A stretch of DNA of 49,368 bases, from positions 1-49,368 of the forward strand of contig CAYFFW010000009.1 in the NCBI GenBank assembly GCA_964342745.1. The letters run 5' to 3'. The notes under the pieces were generated by a model, which was not told the origin of the DNA, made no database searches, and saw nothing but the letters and a program-made list of their open reading frames with translations. Source of the DNA: AEGEAN-183 sp964342745. Lineage in GTDB: Bacteria > Pseudomonadota > Gammaproteobacteria > Magnimaribacterales > Magnimaribacteraceae. The translations under genes were made by a program, and so were the position numbers. This document shows, one piece after another, positions 41,360 to 49,368 of this stretch. Numbering within the stretch: position 1 is the first letter of the stretch; every line of letters starts with the position of its first letter.

Positions 41360-43332
41360 TTTGTTATACCTAAATCTATCCTTTGCATTGGAATATCTAC
41401 TTCATTGATTCTAGCCGAAACTATATCGCCAAGGGAGTATCTCTTTCCCGAAGAACTTCCAATTAAACTCTTTGAATCTTGATCAAATATAAAATATTCG
41501 TTCTTAGGAAGCTTCTTTATGTGACAGAGACCTTCTATTCCTAGCTCCTCAAGAAAGATAAAAATACCAAAGTTAGTAATGCTAGAAATCTTACCTTTAA
41601 AAGTTTTTTGTATATGTTTTGCTGCCAATTCACATTTAAGTGTATTTATTGCATTTCTAGAAGCTTTTTCAGCTTCTCTTTCTTTATGAGAAGACTGATT
41701 AGCAATTTCAGAAACATCCTGTTGTTTAAATGGGTAATTCTTAAAGTTAACTTTCATTTTTCTTACCTTGCTCATTTTTAGTTCCTCAGATGAATTCTGG
41801 GATAATAGTTCCTTTATGGCTCTATGAACCATTAAATCGGGATATCTACGAATAGGTGAAGTGAAATGGGTATAGGTTTTATAAGCTAAAGCAAAATGCT
41901 CCAAAGATTCTTTGGAGTAGTATGCAAGATTTAAAGATTGAAGTACTTGCATATGAATGTCTTCCAGATCTTTTCTATCTTGAGAAAGCTCAATTAGATT
42001 ATAGAAGTCCTCTATATTGCCTTCACGTCTGATCTTTGTATTAATTTTTCTAGATCTAACAAAAGACTCTAGTTGTTCAATATTAATTGCATCAGGTTTT
42101 GGGTGTACTCTAAATATAGAAGGTATTTCTGATTTTAAGATTAATTGCGCAGCACAAATATTGGCCAACAACATACACTCTTCAATAATTCGATGAGAGA
42201 TTCTCCTTTTACCCCTTACAAATCTTTTAATTTCGCCATTTTTTATTTTAGGAGAGAAATTTGGAATTTCTAACTCAAGAGCTTTCCTAGAAATCTTTTT
42301 TTCTTTCAGTAAATCATATATTTTTTTAAGTGGTTTTAAACTGGCCGAAAGGTGATCAGGGTAACTATTTTCTTCAAAATATTTACTACTTTCTTCATAT
42401 GTTAATCTACCTTGGGACTTGATATCTGCTCTAAAAAAAGAGGCATCTTTTACCTCTCCCAATACATCAAGTTCGATTTTACAAACTAAACAAATTTTTT
42501 TCTCTTTCGGCCTTAGCGAACATAATTCATTGCTCAACTTTTCTGGCAACATGGGTATAACTTTATTAGTAAAGTAAACTGAGGTACCCCTTTTTTTGGC
42601 TTCCTCATCAATGAAACCTCCAGCATGGACATAGTGACTTACATCAGCAATGGCAACGTATAAATTGAAACCTGATTTGGAATCTTCGGCGTAAACCGCA
42701 TCATCAAAGTCCTGAGCATTTTTTCCGTCAATAGTTACAAAAGACAAAGAGGTCAGGTCTTTTCCATTAGATTCATTGTCTTCATATCTCTTTAATTTCT
42801 TTAATTCATTTATTACATTCTTATCCCAATTGTTTCTTAAATTAAACCTAGAGATTGCCATTTCATTAGCTGTAGTCTCAGGGGCAGAAGAATCTATAGC
42901 TTTTTCAATAAAGCCCTTGGCAGGAGAACTCTCTGAAGGTTGTTGAGTTACTTTTATTTTTACAAAACTAGAAAGATTAATATTTTTAGGAATTTTTCCT
43001 TTAAGGAGAACATGATTGTATTTTCCTGAATCTAAAGGTAAGGCTTTGTAGCCTCGGGAAGATTTTTCCAATTTACCAATAAAATTTGATGTATTTGATT
43101 CTATAACTTTTTGAATCTTTGCCCATCCTTTTGGAGAAATTGAGCATTGAACCTTATCGCCTATAAATGCTTTTCGTATTTCTCTTACTGAAATCTTATA
43201 AGATTCTTCAGTATATGAATCTTTGACATGAAATTTATTATTTTTTTTCTTTAGCAGAATACCAAGTATTTGATTTCTTGATCTTTTGCTTTGCCTAAGT
43301 CTTTTCTTTTTTCTTGTAGTCTTATAGCCCAT
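41356..43332 (-). CDS. rnr: Ribonuclease R (short form)
   Basis: 658 residues. Processive 3'-5' exoribonuclease that can degrade structured RNA. RNB catalytic acids D202, D208, D210 and D211 (TIDGKNAQDFDDAVY) match E. coli D272-D281 in spacing. The RNB domain runs from about 165 to 510, with a basic N-terminus, OB domains before it and an S1 domain at about 575-655. E. coli RNase R has about 813 residues: here the N-terminal helix-turn-helix domain and the long basic C-terminal tail are absent. The divergent region to 43420 should hold its promoter. Confidence 0.94.
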   Translation of the reverse strand: MGYKTTRKKKRLRQSKRSRNQILGILLKKKNNKFHVKDSYTEESYKISVREIRKAFIGDKVQCSISPKGWAKIQKVIESNTSNFIGKLEKSSRGYKALPLDSGKYNHVLLKGKIPKNINLSSFVKIKVTQQPSESSPAKGFIEKAIDSSAPETTANEMAISRFNLRNNWDKNVINELKKLKRYEDNESNGKDLTSLSFVTIDGKNAQDFDDAVYAEDSKSGFNLYVAIADVSHYVHAGGFIDEEAKKRGTSVYFTNKVIPMLPEKLSNELCSLRPKEKKICLVCKIELDVLGEVKDASFFRADIKSQGRLTYEESSKYFEENSYPDHLSASLKPLKKIYDLLKEKKISRKALELEIPNFSPKIKNGEIKRFVRGKRRISHRIIEECMLLANICAAQLILKSEIPSIFRVHPKPDAINIEQLESFVRSRKINTKIRREGNIEDFYNLIELSQDRKDLEDIHMQVLQSLNLAYYSKESLEHFALAYKTYTHFTSPIRRYPDLMVHRAIKELLSQNSSEELKMSKVRKMKVNFKNYPFKQQDVSEIANQSSHKEREAEKASRNAINTLKCELAAKHIQKTFKGKISSITNFGIFIFLEELGIEGLCHIKKLPKNEYFIFDQDSKSLIGSSSGKRYSLGDIVSARINEVDIPMQRIDLGITK

Positions 43333-43354
43333 ATTTTGCTTGAGGATTTATATT

Positions 43355-43383
43355 TTGAGTTTTTATTTTTCTAAGTTAATGAT
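43355..43383 (+). promoter_or_regulatory. Weak candidate promoter for the small membrane protein/acyl-CoA ligase operon
   Basis: TTGAGT (43355-43360) and AATGAT (43378-43383) are 17 bp apart, in the divergent gap between rnr and the small ORF at 43420. The region is very AT-rich, so chance matches are common. Confidence 0.25.
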
Positions 43384-43405
43384 ATGTTTCTCATAATTGA
43401 ATTAT

Positions 43406-43411
43406 AAGGAG
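43406..43411 (+). promoter_or_regulatory. Ribosome binding site of the 51-residue membrane protein
   Basis: AAGGAG, 8 bp before TTG 43420. It supports translation of the small gene, since a near-perfect Shine-Dalgarno site would otherwise serve nothing. Confidence 0.65.
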
Positions 43412-43419
43412 AGTAACTC

Positions 43420-43575
43420 TTGTTGTGGGTAATAATATATTTATTCTTTCTAACAGTTCTATTTCTTTTATGGCAATGGTCTAAAGGAGAGAAATTAGGA
43501 AGTAGGTTAGGTCTTTTAGCTGGACTTTGGGGAGTAGTAGTAGTTTTCTATATTTTATTGGTTTTATTTTTATAA
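43420..43575 (+). CDS. Small membrane protein of 51 residues
   Basis: An open frame from TTG 43420 (or TTG 43423) to TAA 43575. It encodes two hydrophobic helices (about residues 3-17 and 32-51) with a short basic loop, WSKGEKLGSRLG, between them. AAGGAG lies 8 bp before the start. The stop is joined to a second AAGGAG, that of the acyl-CoA ligase, whose GTG is only 10 bp later, so the two are translationally coupled. I do not recognise a family. It could be a membrane anchor or regulator of the ligase, or a small transporter subunit. It fills a gap that would otherwise be 250 bp long. Confidence 0.65.
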   Translation: MLWVIIYLFFLTVLFLLWQWSKGEKLGSRLGLLAGLWGVVVVFYILLVLFL

Positions 43576-43585
43576 GGAGAAAGAT

Positions 43586-45130
43586 GTGGCTGTTAATCAT
43601 TATGATTGGTCTTCATACCATGCTAATGTTCGTCCAAATAAAATAGCTATAAGGGATCTAAGTTCCAATAAAGAGCTGACTTATTCTGAGCTTGATAGCA
43701 GATCAAATAAATTAGCAGAGTGGTTACAGAAAAATGGTGTTAATAAAGGGGATAGGGTTGCCATATTATCTCATAATTGCCCTGAATTTTTTGAGCTTGA
43801 ATTTGCATGTGCAAAAATAGGTGCTATTGAATTACCTCTTAACTGGAGACTAACCAAACCTGAGCTTGAATATATTTTAAATGACAGCACGCCAAGTGCC
43901 CTGATTTATGACTCTGCCTTTTTAGATATATCTTTAGAACTACTGAATGATTGTAATATAAAGCAGTCTTTACAAATTGATAATCAAGACAGTTCTAGTC
44001 AATATGAAAATGCTATTGCAGAATCTAATGGTATTTATGAGACTATTACGACAAATCATGATGATTTAATCATGATTATGTATACCTCAGGTACAACAGG
44101 CCATCCAAAGGGGGCAATGATTAACCATAGGATGCAGCTTTATAACTGCATCAATTTAGCTGCACCTGCTTTTGTGAATCCTGAAACAGTTCAACTTGTG
44201 GTTTTGCCCTTATTTCATACAGGTGGAATGAATTGCTATGCTAATCCAGTTCTTCACGCAGGAGGAGAGCTAATTTTGATCAGAGAATTTGATCCTGGTT
44301 TAGCCCTTTCTATATTAGGAAGTTCTGAATATCAGGTTTCTCATTTCTTTGCTGTTCCAGCTCCTTACCAGTTTATGATGAATCACCCAGATTTTGATAA
44401 AACTGATTTATCTAATTTAAAAATTGCAGGAATAGGAGGAGCACCTTGTGCTGAAGCAATACTAAGAACATGGTCGGGAAGAGGGGTTTCCATGATCCAA
44501 GGATGGGGAATGACCGAAACTAGCCCAGGTGGAATTGGACTTGATGCTTCTGATGCTGAGAGAAAGTTAGGCTCAGCAGGTAAACCTTTAATGCATACTG
44601 AAGTAAAAGTGGTTGATGATGATGGTAATGAACTTCCCTGGGGAGAGGTAGGTGAGCTCTATATTAAGGGTCCTAATGTAACTCCAGGTTATTGGAATAA
44701 ACCTGAAGCTACAGAAGATTCTTTTATTGACGGCTGGTTAAAAACAGGCGACGCAGCAAGATTCGACGATGAGGGGTTTGTATATATAGTTGACCGATGG
44801 AAGGACATGTATATTTCTGGTGGTGAGAATGTTTATCCAGCGGAAGTTGAAAATGTAATTTATCAATTACCCCAAATTGCAGAAGCAGCTGTCATAGGAG
44901 TTCCTGATGAAAGATGGGGCGAGACTGGAAAAGTTTTTATCTCCCTAAAAGAAGGTCAAAAAATTGATGAGAAGGACATAATTGAACATTGCCTGAAAAA
45001 CCTTGCAAAGTTTAAAGTTCCACAAAGTGTTGAGTTTGTGGACTTACTTCCTAGAAATGCTACAGGTAAAGTTTTGAAAAGAGACTTAAGAGAAGAAGTC
45101 GTTGGTTCAGATTCTCCTGCAATCACTTAA
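43586..45130 (+). CDS. AMP-forming acyl-CoA synthetase (fatty acid or related acid)
   Basis: 514 residues of the ANL superfamily. Activates a carboxylic acid with ATP to an acyl-adenylate and then a thioester with CoA. The P-loop YTSGTTGHPKG is at 166-176, then GWGMTETSPGG, KTGDAARFDDEGFVYIVDRWKDM, and the C-terminal Lys in TGKVLKRDL. The acid's chain length cannot be told. The start is GTG 43586 after AAGGAGA; an ATG at 43584 is in a different frame. It overlaps the convergent glycosidase gene by 4 bp. It probably feeds CoA esters to beta-oxidation-type enzymes. Confidence 0.92.
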   Translation: MAVNHYDWSSYHANVRPNKIAIRDLSSNKELTYSELDSRSNKLAEWLQKNGVNKGDRVAILSHNCPEFFELEFACAKIGAIELPLNWRLTKPELEYILNDSTPSALIYDSAFLDISLELLNDCNIKQSLQIDNQDSSSQYENAIAESNGIYETITTNHDDLIMIMYTSGTTGHPKGAMINHRMQLYNCINLAAPAFVNPETVQLVVLPLFHTGGMNCYANPVLHAGGELILIREFDPGLALSILGSSEYQVSHFFAVPAPYQFMMNHPDFDKTDLSNLKIAGIGGAPCAEAILRTWSGRGVSMIQGWGMTETSPGGIGLDASDAERKLGSAGKPLMHTEVKVVDDDGNELPWGEVGELYIKGPNVTPGYWNKPEATEDSFIDGWLKTGDAARFDDEGFVYIVDRWKDMYISGGENVYPAEVENVIYQLPQIAEAAVIGVPDERWGETGKVFISLKEGQKIDEKDIIEHCLKNLAKFKVPQSVEFVDLLPRNATGKVLKRDLREEVVGSDSPAIT

Positions 45131-46374
45131 GAATCTTTGTTCAAAAACTCTCGAGGAATAGCTACAGTACTTAGACCTGCCCATCCACAAAAATCTGGTT
45201 GAGATGGTTTTCCTGGTTCCGCTTTAATAGGAGAAAGATTTTCCCAAAAAGTTTTTGTTTTTTTGTAAAGGTCCAGGTTAGCCTTTACACAATTTAATGA
45301 GATTTCGTAAGCTATGTCTGAATAGCCATTGTCTTTCAAGCCTTTAATGACCATGTAAGTAGTAGGATGCCAACTACTACCTCTCCAGTAACTTCCGTCA
45401 TCTGAAAAATCTGGGTCATCAACTGACAAACAAGGAACAGGAACTGCAGTTTTAAATTTCCTTGGGTCTGATAAATGAGAAACAAAGCCTTCAATTCTAG
45501 ATTTTGGAACTATTCCAGCTATCAAAGCCCAATAGCTCCCTATGTGGTATCGAACGATGTGTTGCCCATAACCCAGATCAAAATAGAATTGATGGTCTTC
45601 ATTCCAACAAAGGTCATTGATAATAGTTGCTAAATCTCTGTATTCTTTATTAAAGGCTTTAGTCTCTTTACTAAGACCTAATATTTTAGCCATTTCAGAA
45701 AGACATTTTGAATCAAATGCCATTTGAGAAGATAAGTCTATCCAACGGCCCTGTGAATTCCACCAAAATTGATGACTTGGACCTAGTTTATGTAAATAGG
45801 GGCGGTACATTGAGTTTACCCATTCTGGTTTTAGTTCAATTCCATCTTTCTCAAAATTCCATGAACTTGGATACCTTTTAAGATTATCCATACCGCTTCC
45901 GAGTGCATCTCCGATAAAAAGTCCGTCTTGTGTTTGATATTTCTTTAAGCAGAATTCATGATGAGATTTTAAATAAGGAAAGACTCTTTTAAGCCTGGAA
46001 ATGTTAGAGCTTATCTCAAACATTGAAAGTTCAGCCCAAGTTAAGATAGGGGGAGCAAAAGCAATTGGATGATTGTGGTGCCAGATAGGATTACCCCTTG
46101 AAGTATATTCTCTTGAAATAAATCCTTCTTCTGTTCTAGCTAAATAAAGATTATCCATTGAATTCTCAATTGGTAAAGAATCCATAAAGTAACGCCCCCA
46201 AATAGCAGTAAATGCTGTATCCCAAAGGAAAAAGTTATCAAATCTTCCACCTGTTCCCATTCTCATTAGGGAGTTACCATATGAATCAGATTTAATACTA
46301 GGAACTATTTTTGTTTGAGCAATTTTTAAGGTTGATTTTTCTAAAATTACTAAGTCTTCTGCCCTAATATTCAT
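45127..46374 (-). CDS. (Alpha/alpha)6-barrel glycoside hydrolase, GH63/trehalase-like
   Basis: 415 residues. Conserved marks of the clan G-like six-hairpin glycosidases: FLWDTAF (49-55), a candidate general acid D163 in GSGMDNLKRY, YWRGSSWHPTTY (329-340), a candidate base E378 in FWENLSP, and FCGWAGLSTVAIP. Similar proteins include YgjK and mannosylglycerate/glucosylglycerate hydrolases, so a compatible-solute or small oligosaccharide substrate is plausible. No signal peptide, so it is cytoplasmic. It stands alone on the minus strand with no sugar transporter or regulator near it. No strong RBS is seen. Confidence 0.78.
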   Translation of the reverse strand: MNIRAEDLVILEKSTLKIAQTKIVPSIKSDSYGNSLMRMGTGGRFDNFFLWDTAFTAIWGRYFMDSLPIENSMDNLYLARTEEGFISREYTSRGNPIWHHNHPIAFAPPILTWAELSMFEISSNISRLKRVFPYLKSHHEFCLKKYQTQDGLFIGDALGSGMDNLKRYPSSWNFEKDGIELKPEWVNSMYRPYLHKLGPSHQFWWNSQGRWIDLSSQMAFDSKCLSEMAKILGLSKETKAFNKEYRDLATIINDLCWNEDHQFYFDLGYGQHIVRYHIGSYWALIAGIVPKSRIEGFVSHLSDPRKFKTAVPVPCLSVDDPDFSDDGSYWRGSSWHPTTYMVIKGLKDNGYSDIAYEISLNCVKANLDLYKKTKTFWENLSPIKAEPGKPSQPDFCGWAGLSTVAIPREFLNKDS

Positions 46375-46416
46375 GGTGATATAGTTAGTATAAGCTTAAA
46401 TACTTAGGGGACAATT

Positions 46417-47487
46417 ATGGAATTAGGGATTTGTGTCGCATCTCATATTAGTGATGTGGACTATGTAGTTCGTGCAGAGGAACTTGGATACAGTCATGCT
46501 TGGTTAGCTGACTCTCAAATGTTGTGGTCAGATTGTTATGCTACTCTTGCTTTAGCAGCAACTAGAACTAATAAAATCAAACTTGGAACAGGCGTTGCCA
46601 TAACTGGCACTCGTCCAGCTCCTGTTAATGCAGCAGGTATTGCGACTATAAATACCTTAGCGCCTGGAAGAACTTTTTTTGGTGTTGGAGCAGGAAACAC
46701 GGCCATGAGAGTAATGGGATTACCTCCTCATCGTTTAAAACAATTTGAACAATATTTAGAAACTTTGGTTCCCTTATTAAAGGGAGAAGAGAGCGATCTG
46801 CTTGTTGAAGATAAAAAAATCCCAATTAAACACATTATGCCAGACAAAGGTTTTGTTAATTTTAAAGACCCGATTCCTTTATACATTTCAGGTTTTGGAC
46901 CAAAGTCTTTAGCTTTGGCAGGAAAGTATGGTGATGGAGCAGTTTTAGGGGTTAACACACCAGAAACTGTTACTGGAATGTGGCATTTAATACAAGAAGG
47001 GGCAAAGGAAATAAATAGATCTATAGAGCCGAATAAAAACTATTATGCAACTGCTCTTACTTCAATGGTTGTTCTTGATGAAGGGGAGGCAGTGGATTCC
47101 GATAGAGTAAAGAAAGAATGTGGAGCCATGGCAATGGCTGCAGTTCACTATAATTATGATCAGTATAGAAATTTCGGTCATCAGCCGCCTAATGCTTTAT
47201 CTGGTATATGGGATGATTACACAGGTCTTTTAGAAACTTTCCCGGAAGAAAAGCGACATCAAAGAATCCATGAAGGCCATAACTGTTGGGTAATTAAAGA
47301 AGAAGAAAAATTTTTGACCCCTGAAGTTCTTCAAGCATCGAATATGATTGGAACGCAAGAGCAGCTTTTAGAAAGACTAAATCAATTATCCGATGCCGGT
47401 TTAGATCAAGTAATGATTTTACCAAACTTTGATACCAGATATGATGTTATTGAAAGAGTAGCAAAAGATATAATCCCTTATATGTAG
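46417..47487 (+). CDS. LLM-class flavin-dependent oxidoreductase (luciferase-like)
   Basis: 356 residues. TIM-barrel monooxygenase or dehydrogenase that uses FMNH2 or, in some members, F420. Typical marks are AEELGYSHAWLADS (about 21-34), RTNKIKLGTGVAITGTRPA, GRTFFGVGAGNTAMRVMG and a late YISGFGPKSLALAGKYGDGA. The cofactor cannot be told from sequence alone. AGGGGA precedes ATG 46417. It begins a tight operon with an SDR 15 bp later and a VOC protein beyond, likely one oxidative route. Confidence 0.9.
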   Translation: MELGICVASHISDVDYVVRAEELGYSHAWLADSQMLWSDCYATLALAATRTNKIKLGTGVAITGTRPAPVNAAGIATINTLAPGRTFFGVGAGNTAMRVMGLPPHRLKQFEQYLETLVPLLKGEESDLLVEDKKIPIKHIMPDKGFVNFKDPIPLYISGFGPKSLALAGKYGDGAVLGVNTPETVTGMWHLIQEGAKEINRSIEPNKNYYATALTSMVVLDEGEAVDSDRVKKECGAMAMAAVHYNYDQYRNFGHQPPNALSGIWDDYTGLLETFPEEKRHQRIHEGHNCWVIKEEEKFLTPEVLQASNMIGTQEQLLERLNQLSDAGLDQVMILPNFDTRYDVIERVAKDIIPYM

Positions 47488-47502
47488 AGGAGATAATTAA
47501 TC

Positions 47503-48333
47503 ATGAGTTTAAGCAATTTTTCCTTAAAGGGTAAAAAGGCTCTTATAGTTGGTGCTAGAAGGAATATGGGCAAGGCATTCGCCCTAGGCTTAGCTGAAGC
47601 GGGAGCTGATGTTGCCATTAGTGATATAAATATTGATTCAGGACAATTACACAAAGTAAGCGATGAAATTAAATCTATGGGTCGAAAATCCATAGCTTTA
47701 AAAGCAGACATTTCTTCAGAAGAAGAAGTAAAAAATTTAGTAAATACTGTAGTAAAAGAGTTTGGGGCCATAGATGTATTAATGAATGTTGCTGTTATGT
47801 ATCACCCTAAATCTGTTGTTGATTTAGATGAAGACTCTTGGGACAGATTAACAAATGTGAACCTCAAAGGTTACTGGCTAACAATTAAGGAAGTATCTCC
47901 AATAATGATAAAACAAAAAAGCGGCAGCATAATCAATTTAACTTCGCGCGGAGGATTAAAAGCTCATGCAGATAAAACTATGGGTAATTACGCGATTGTA
48001 AAATCAGGCATTGCTATGATGACTCGTCAATATTGCAGATATCTTGGACCTCATAACATTAGAGTAAATGCCATAGCTCCTTCATTAATTGAGTGGGAGC
48101 AATTTCCAGGAGAAGAGAAAAGAAAGAAAATAAAAAAAAATATGAAGAAAGAAAGAAAGGAGGTCACTGAGTTAGAAAAGTTTGAAACTTGGTTAACTGG
48201 ACCTGAAAACATCCCCCTGGGAAGAGTTGCAACGTTCGATGAGATGGCAAATGCCGCTGTCTTTTTAGCTTCTGATGCTTCAAGTTATATTACAGGAACT
48301 ATTCTTAATGTTGATGGGGGCTACATGGCATGA
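47503..48333 (+). CDS. SDR-family oxidoreductase with basic insertion
   Basis: 276 residues of the classical SDR fold with altered motifs. The cofactor loop is VGARRNMG (16-23) instead of TGxxxGxG, and NVAV (95-98) replaces NNAG. The catalytic set N120, S148, Y163 and K167 is retained. Residues 205-222 form a Lys/Arg/Glu-rich insertion (EKRKKIKKNMKKERKE) between the substrate loop and the last helix. It may form a flexible charged lid. Substrate unknown; likely an alcohol or ketone in the LLM-SDR-VOC route. It overlaps the VOC gene by 4 bp. Confidence 0.88.
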   Translation: MSLSNFSLKGKKALIVGARRNMGKAFALGLAEAGADVAISDINIDSGQLHKVSDEIKSMGRKSIALKADISSEEEVKNLVNTVVKEFGAIDVLMNVAVMYHPKSVVDLDEDSWDRLTNVNLKGYWLTIKEVSPIMIKQKSGSIINLTSRGGLKAHADKTMGNYAIVKSGIAMMTRQYCRYLGPHNIRVNAIAPSLIEWEQFPGEEKRKKIKKNMKKERKEVTELEKFETWLTGPENIPLGRVATFDEMANAAVFLASDASSYITGTILNVDGGYMA

Positions 48334-49244
48334 GTAAGAACTGGATATTGAATCATTTGGGCATGATGGTAACCAATAGGAATGCCACCCTTAACCACTT
48401 TCAATCTATTGGAATGGGGGTGAGCGTAGGACCTCAACCTTCTCTTCCGTATGAACAGGGTGAAGGAGAGCTAATGTACTTTCAAAAAATAGATGGGGAT
48501 CCAATTACCCATAAATACACAACTGGAGGAGCTCATAATTTTAGAGACGGAAATTCGCAAATAGGTGACTGTCAATTAGAGGTTTACCCCATGAATCCTG
48601 GACCTGGCATGTTCATTAGTGAGTATTTAGAAAAAAAAGGACCTGGAATAAATCACATAGCTTTTAATACATCTAATATTCAAAGAGATACTCAACTGCT
48701 TATAGAGAAAGGTTGTGACCTTGTTTTCAATGCTTCCGTAAATGGTAATACCATAGAAAACTATTTAGACACACGTAAATATGGTGATGTAATGATCTCT
48801 TTACGGCCAAAAGCTAGTAAGTGGGAAGACCTTTGGAAAGAAAATAATTTTAACCACCCAATGGTGACCAATTGGAAGTTATTAGGTTTAGGAATTGTAG
48901 TTGAGAATGCAACAAAAGCTTCTGATTATTATCTTGAATTAGGGTTTCAATCTAAAACTGCAACCGAGAAATATGAGTTACCAAAAATTAAATCTAATCA
49001 GATATTAGTAGGGCCAATTGTTTTCGATTTTTTGGAGCCTACCAATCATAGTTCAATTTATCAAAACTGTTACGACAAAAGAGGAGAGGGCATTGCAGAG
49101 ATTATTTTTCTTGTAAGCGATTTGAAGCAAGAAAAAGCTAAACTTATAAATAGAGGAATATCTCTAATTGATTCAACTAGTAGCTATGCCATCTTAGATA
49201 CGAGAAAGGAAGGCAATACACTTACTAGGCTCATCCAGGGCTAA
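48330..49244 (+). CDS. Double VOC (glyoxalase/epimerase-like) domain protein
   Basis: 304 residues with two VOC half-modules (about 5-160 and 180-300). The first keeps the epimerase/glyoxalase-like positions H9 (LNHLG), E84 (QLEVYP) and H109 (GINHIAFNT), so a metal site is plausible; a fourth ligand is not clear. The second half has Gly where H9 would be, so it may be structural. VOC enzymes include methylmalonyl-CoA epimerase, glyoxalase I and extradiol dioxygenases. The start overlaps the SDR stop (ATGA). It is the last gene of the operon. Confidence 0.78.
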   Translation: MSKNWILNHLGMMVTNRNATLNHFQSIGMGVSVGPQPSLPYEQGEGELMYFQKIDGDPITHKYTTGGAHNFRDGNSQIGDCQLEVYPMNPGPGMFISEYLEKKGPGINHIAFNTSNIQRDTQLLIEKGCDLVFNASVNGNTIENYLDTRKYGDVMISLRPKASKWEDLWKENNFNHPMVTNWKLLGLGIVVENATKASDYYLELGFQSKTATEKYELPKIKSNQILVGPIVFDFLEPTNHSSIYQNCYDKRGEGIAEIIFLVSDLKQEKAKLINRGISLIDSTSSYAILDTRKEGNTLTRLIQG

Positions 49245-49268
49245 TTTTATCTTTCCATTAAAATTACC

Positions 49269-49295
49269 AAGAGTCTGCCACGCACAGACCTCTTT
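49269..49295. terminator. Possible terminator hairpin between VOC gene and tRNA-Thr
   Basis: Stem AAGAG-TCTG (49269-49277) pairs with CAGAC-CTCTT (49285-49294), with one bulged C and a 7-base loop. Only a short T-run follows, so termination may be weak. It would serve both the plus-strand operon and the minus-strand tRNA. Confidence 0.4.
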
Positions 49296-49322
49296 CTAAG
49301 TAACACAACAAAACTCCAAGAA

Positions 49323-49368
49323 TGGAGCTGGCGATAGGATTTGAACCTACGACCTGCTGATTACAAAT
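49323..49368 (-). tRNA. tRNA-Thr (anticodon TGT), truncated by window end
   Basis: Minus-strand 3' portion of 46 bases: anticodon loop TTTGTAA (anticodon TGT), 3' anticodon stem TCAGC, T-stem GTAGG/CCTAT with loop TTCAAAT, acceptor CGCCAGC, discriminator T, then CCA encoded. The 5' half lies outside the window. The discriminator is T rather than the A usual in enteric tRNA-Thr. Confidence 0.9.

Noticed and set aside
1..49368. Search for CRISPR arrays, transposases, integrases, phage genes or toxin-antitoxin pairs
   Set aside because: No regular repeats or such proteins were seen; the window reads as ordinary compact chromosome.

Overview
The window looks like chromosomal DNA of a marine gammaproteobacterium with an AT-rich, compact genome. 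A SAR86-like lineage is my best guess, but that is an inference from style and gene content, not a phylogenetic result. The evidence is: the rnr-rlmB pair and the lpxC-secA-argJ and coaE-yacG neighbourhoods typical of Gammaproteobacteria; tRNA genes with encoded CCA; a TonB-dependent receptor; and many PhyH dioxygenases, CoA-transferases, crotonases, SDRs and other accessory catabolic genes packed with gaps of 0-130 bp. No phage, insertion sequence, CRISPR array, rRNA or origin is visible, and no gap exceeds 300 bp.

Layout. 1-4440: a small unknown protein, RNase HII, two tandem membrane-anchored small proteins (the first clearly split-barrel-like), and a minus-strand trio (flippase-like membrane protein, CDP-alcohol phosphatidyltransferase, NAD-binding protein) that looks lipid-related. 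4439-12711: a catabolic block with a small membrane protein, two different PhyH-type Fe(II)/2-oxoglutarate oxygenases, two CaiB/BaiF CoA-transferase subunits (one apparently without the catalytic Asp), an HD-domain protein with a PhnZ-like ligand pattern, a GST, an HSL-type hydrolase and a crotonase. 12779-18488: a secreted SGNH/EEP hydrolase pair, then MFS transporter, copper amine oxidase and glyoxalase-II-like hydrolase. 18499-20677: CDGSH protein, NTF2-like protein and amidase. 20767-24278: peptide deformylase, ADP-ribosylglycohydrolase and ribokinase, facing a nucleoside hydrolase; together these look like ADP-ribose/nucleoside salvage. 24316-27481: lipoprotein M28 peptidase, SDR and a second crotonase.

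27564-30736: tRNA-Ala(TGC), a 975-residue TonB-dependent receptor and a strong terminator. 30750-34325: class III aminotransferase with an Nramp-like transporter that lacks the canonical metal motif, and a divergent alpha/beta hydrolase. 34368-43332: the housekeeping core, with coaE-yacG meeting rnr-rlmB-lpxC-secA-argJ-thiE-like tail to tail. 43420-49244: a 51-residue membrane protein coupled to an acyl-CoA ligase, a lone (alpha/alpha)6 glycosidase, and a tight LLM monooxygenase-SDR-VOC operon. The window ends inside a minus-strand tRNA-Thr(TGT).

The most promising unexplained unit is the 4.4-12.7 kb block: PhyH hydroxylases near a PhnZ-like HD oxygenase candidate and a possibly heteromeric class III CoA-transferase. 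Several gene starts were moved downstream of the longest open frame on ribosome-binding-site, signal-peptide or family-alignment grounds; each case is stated.
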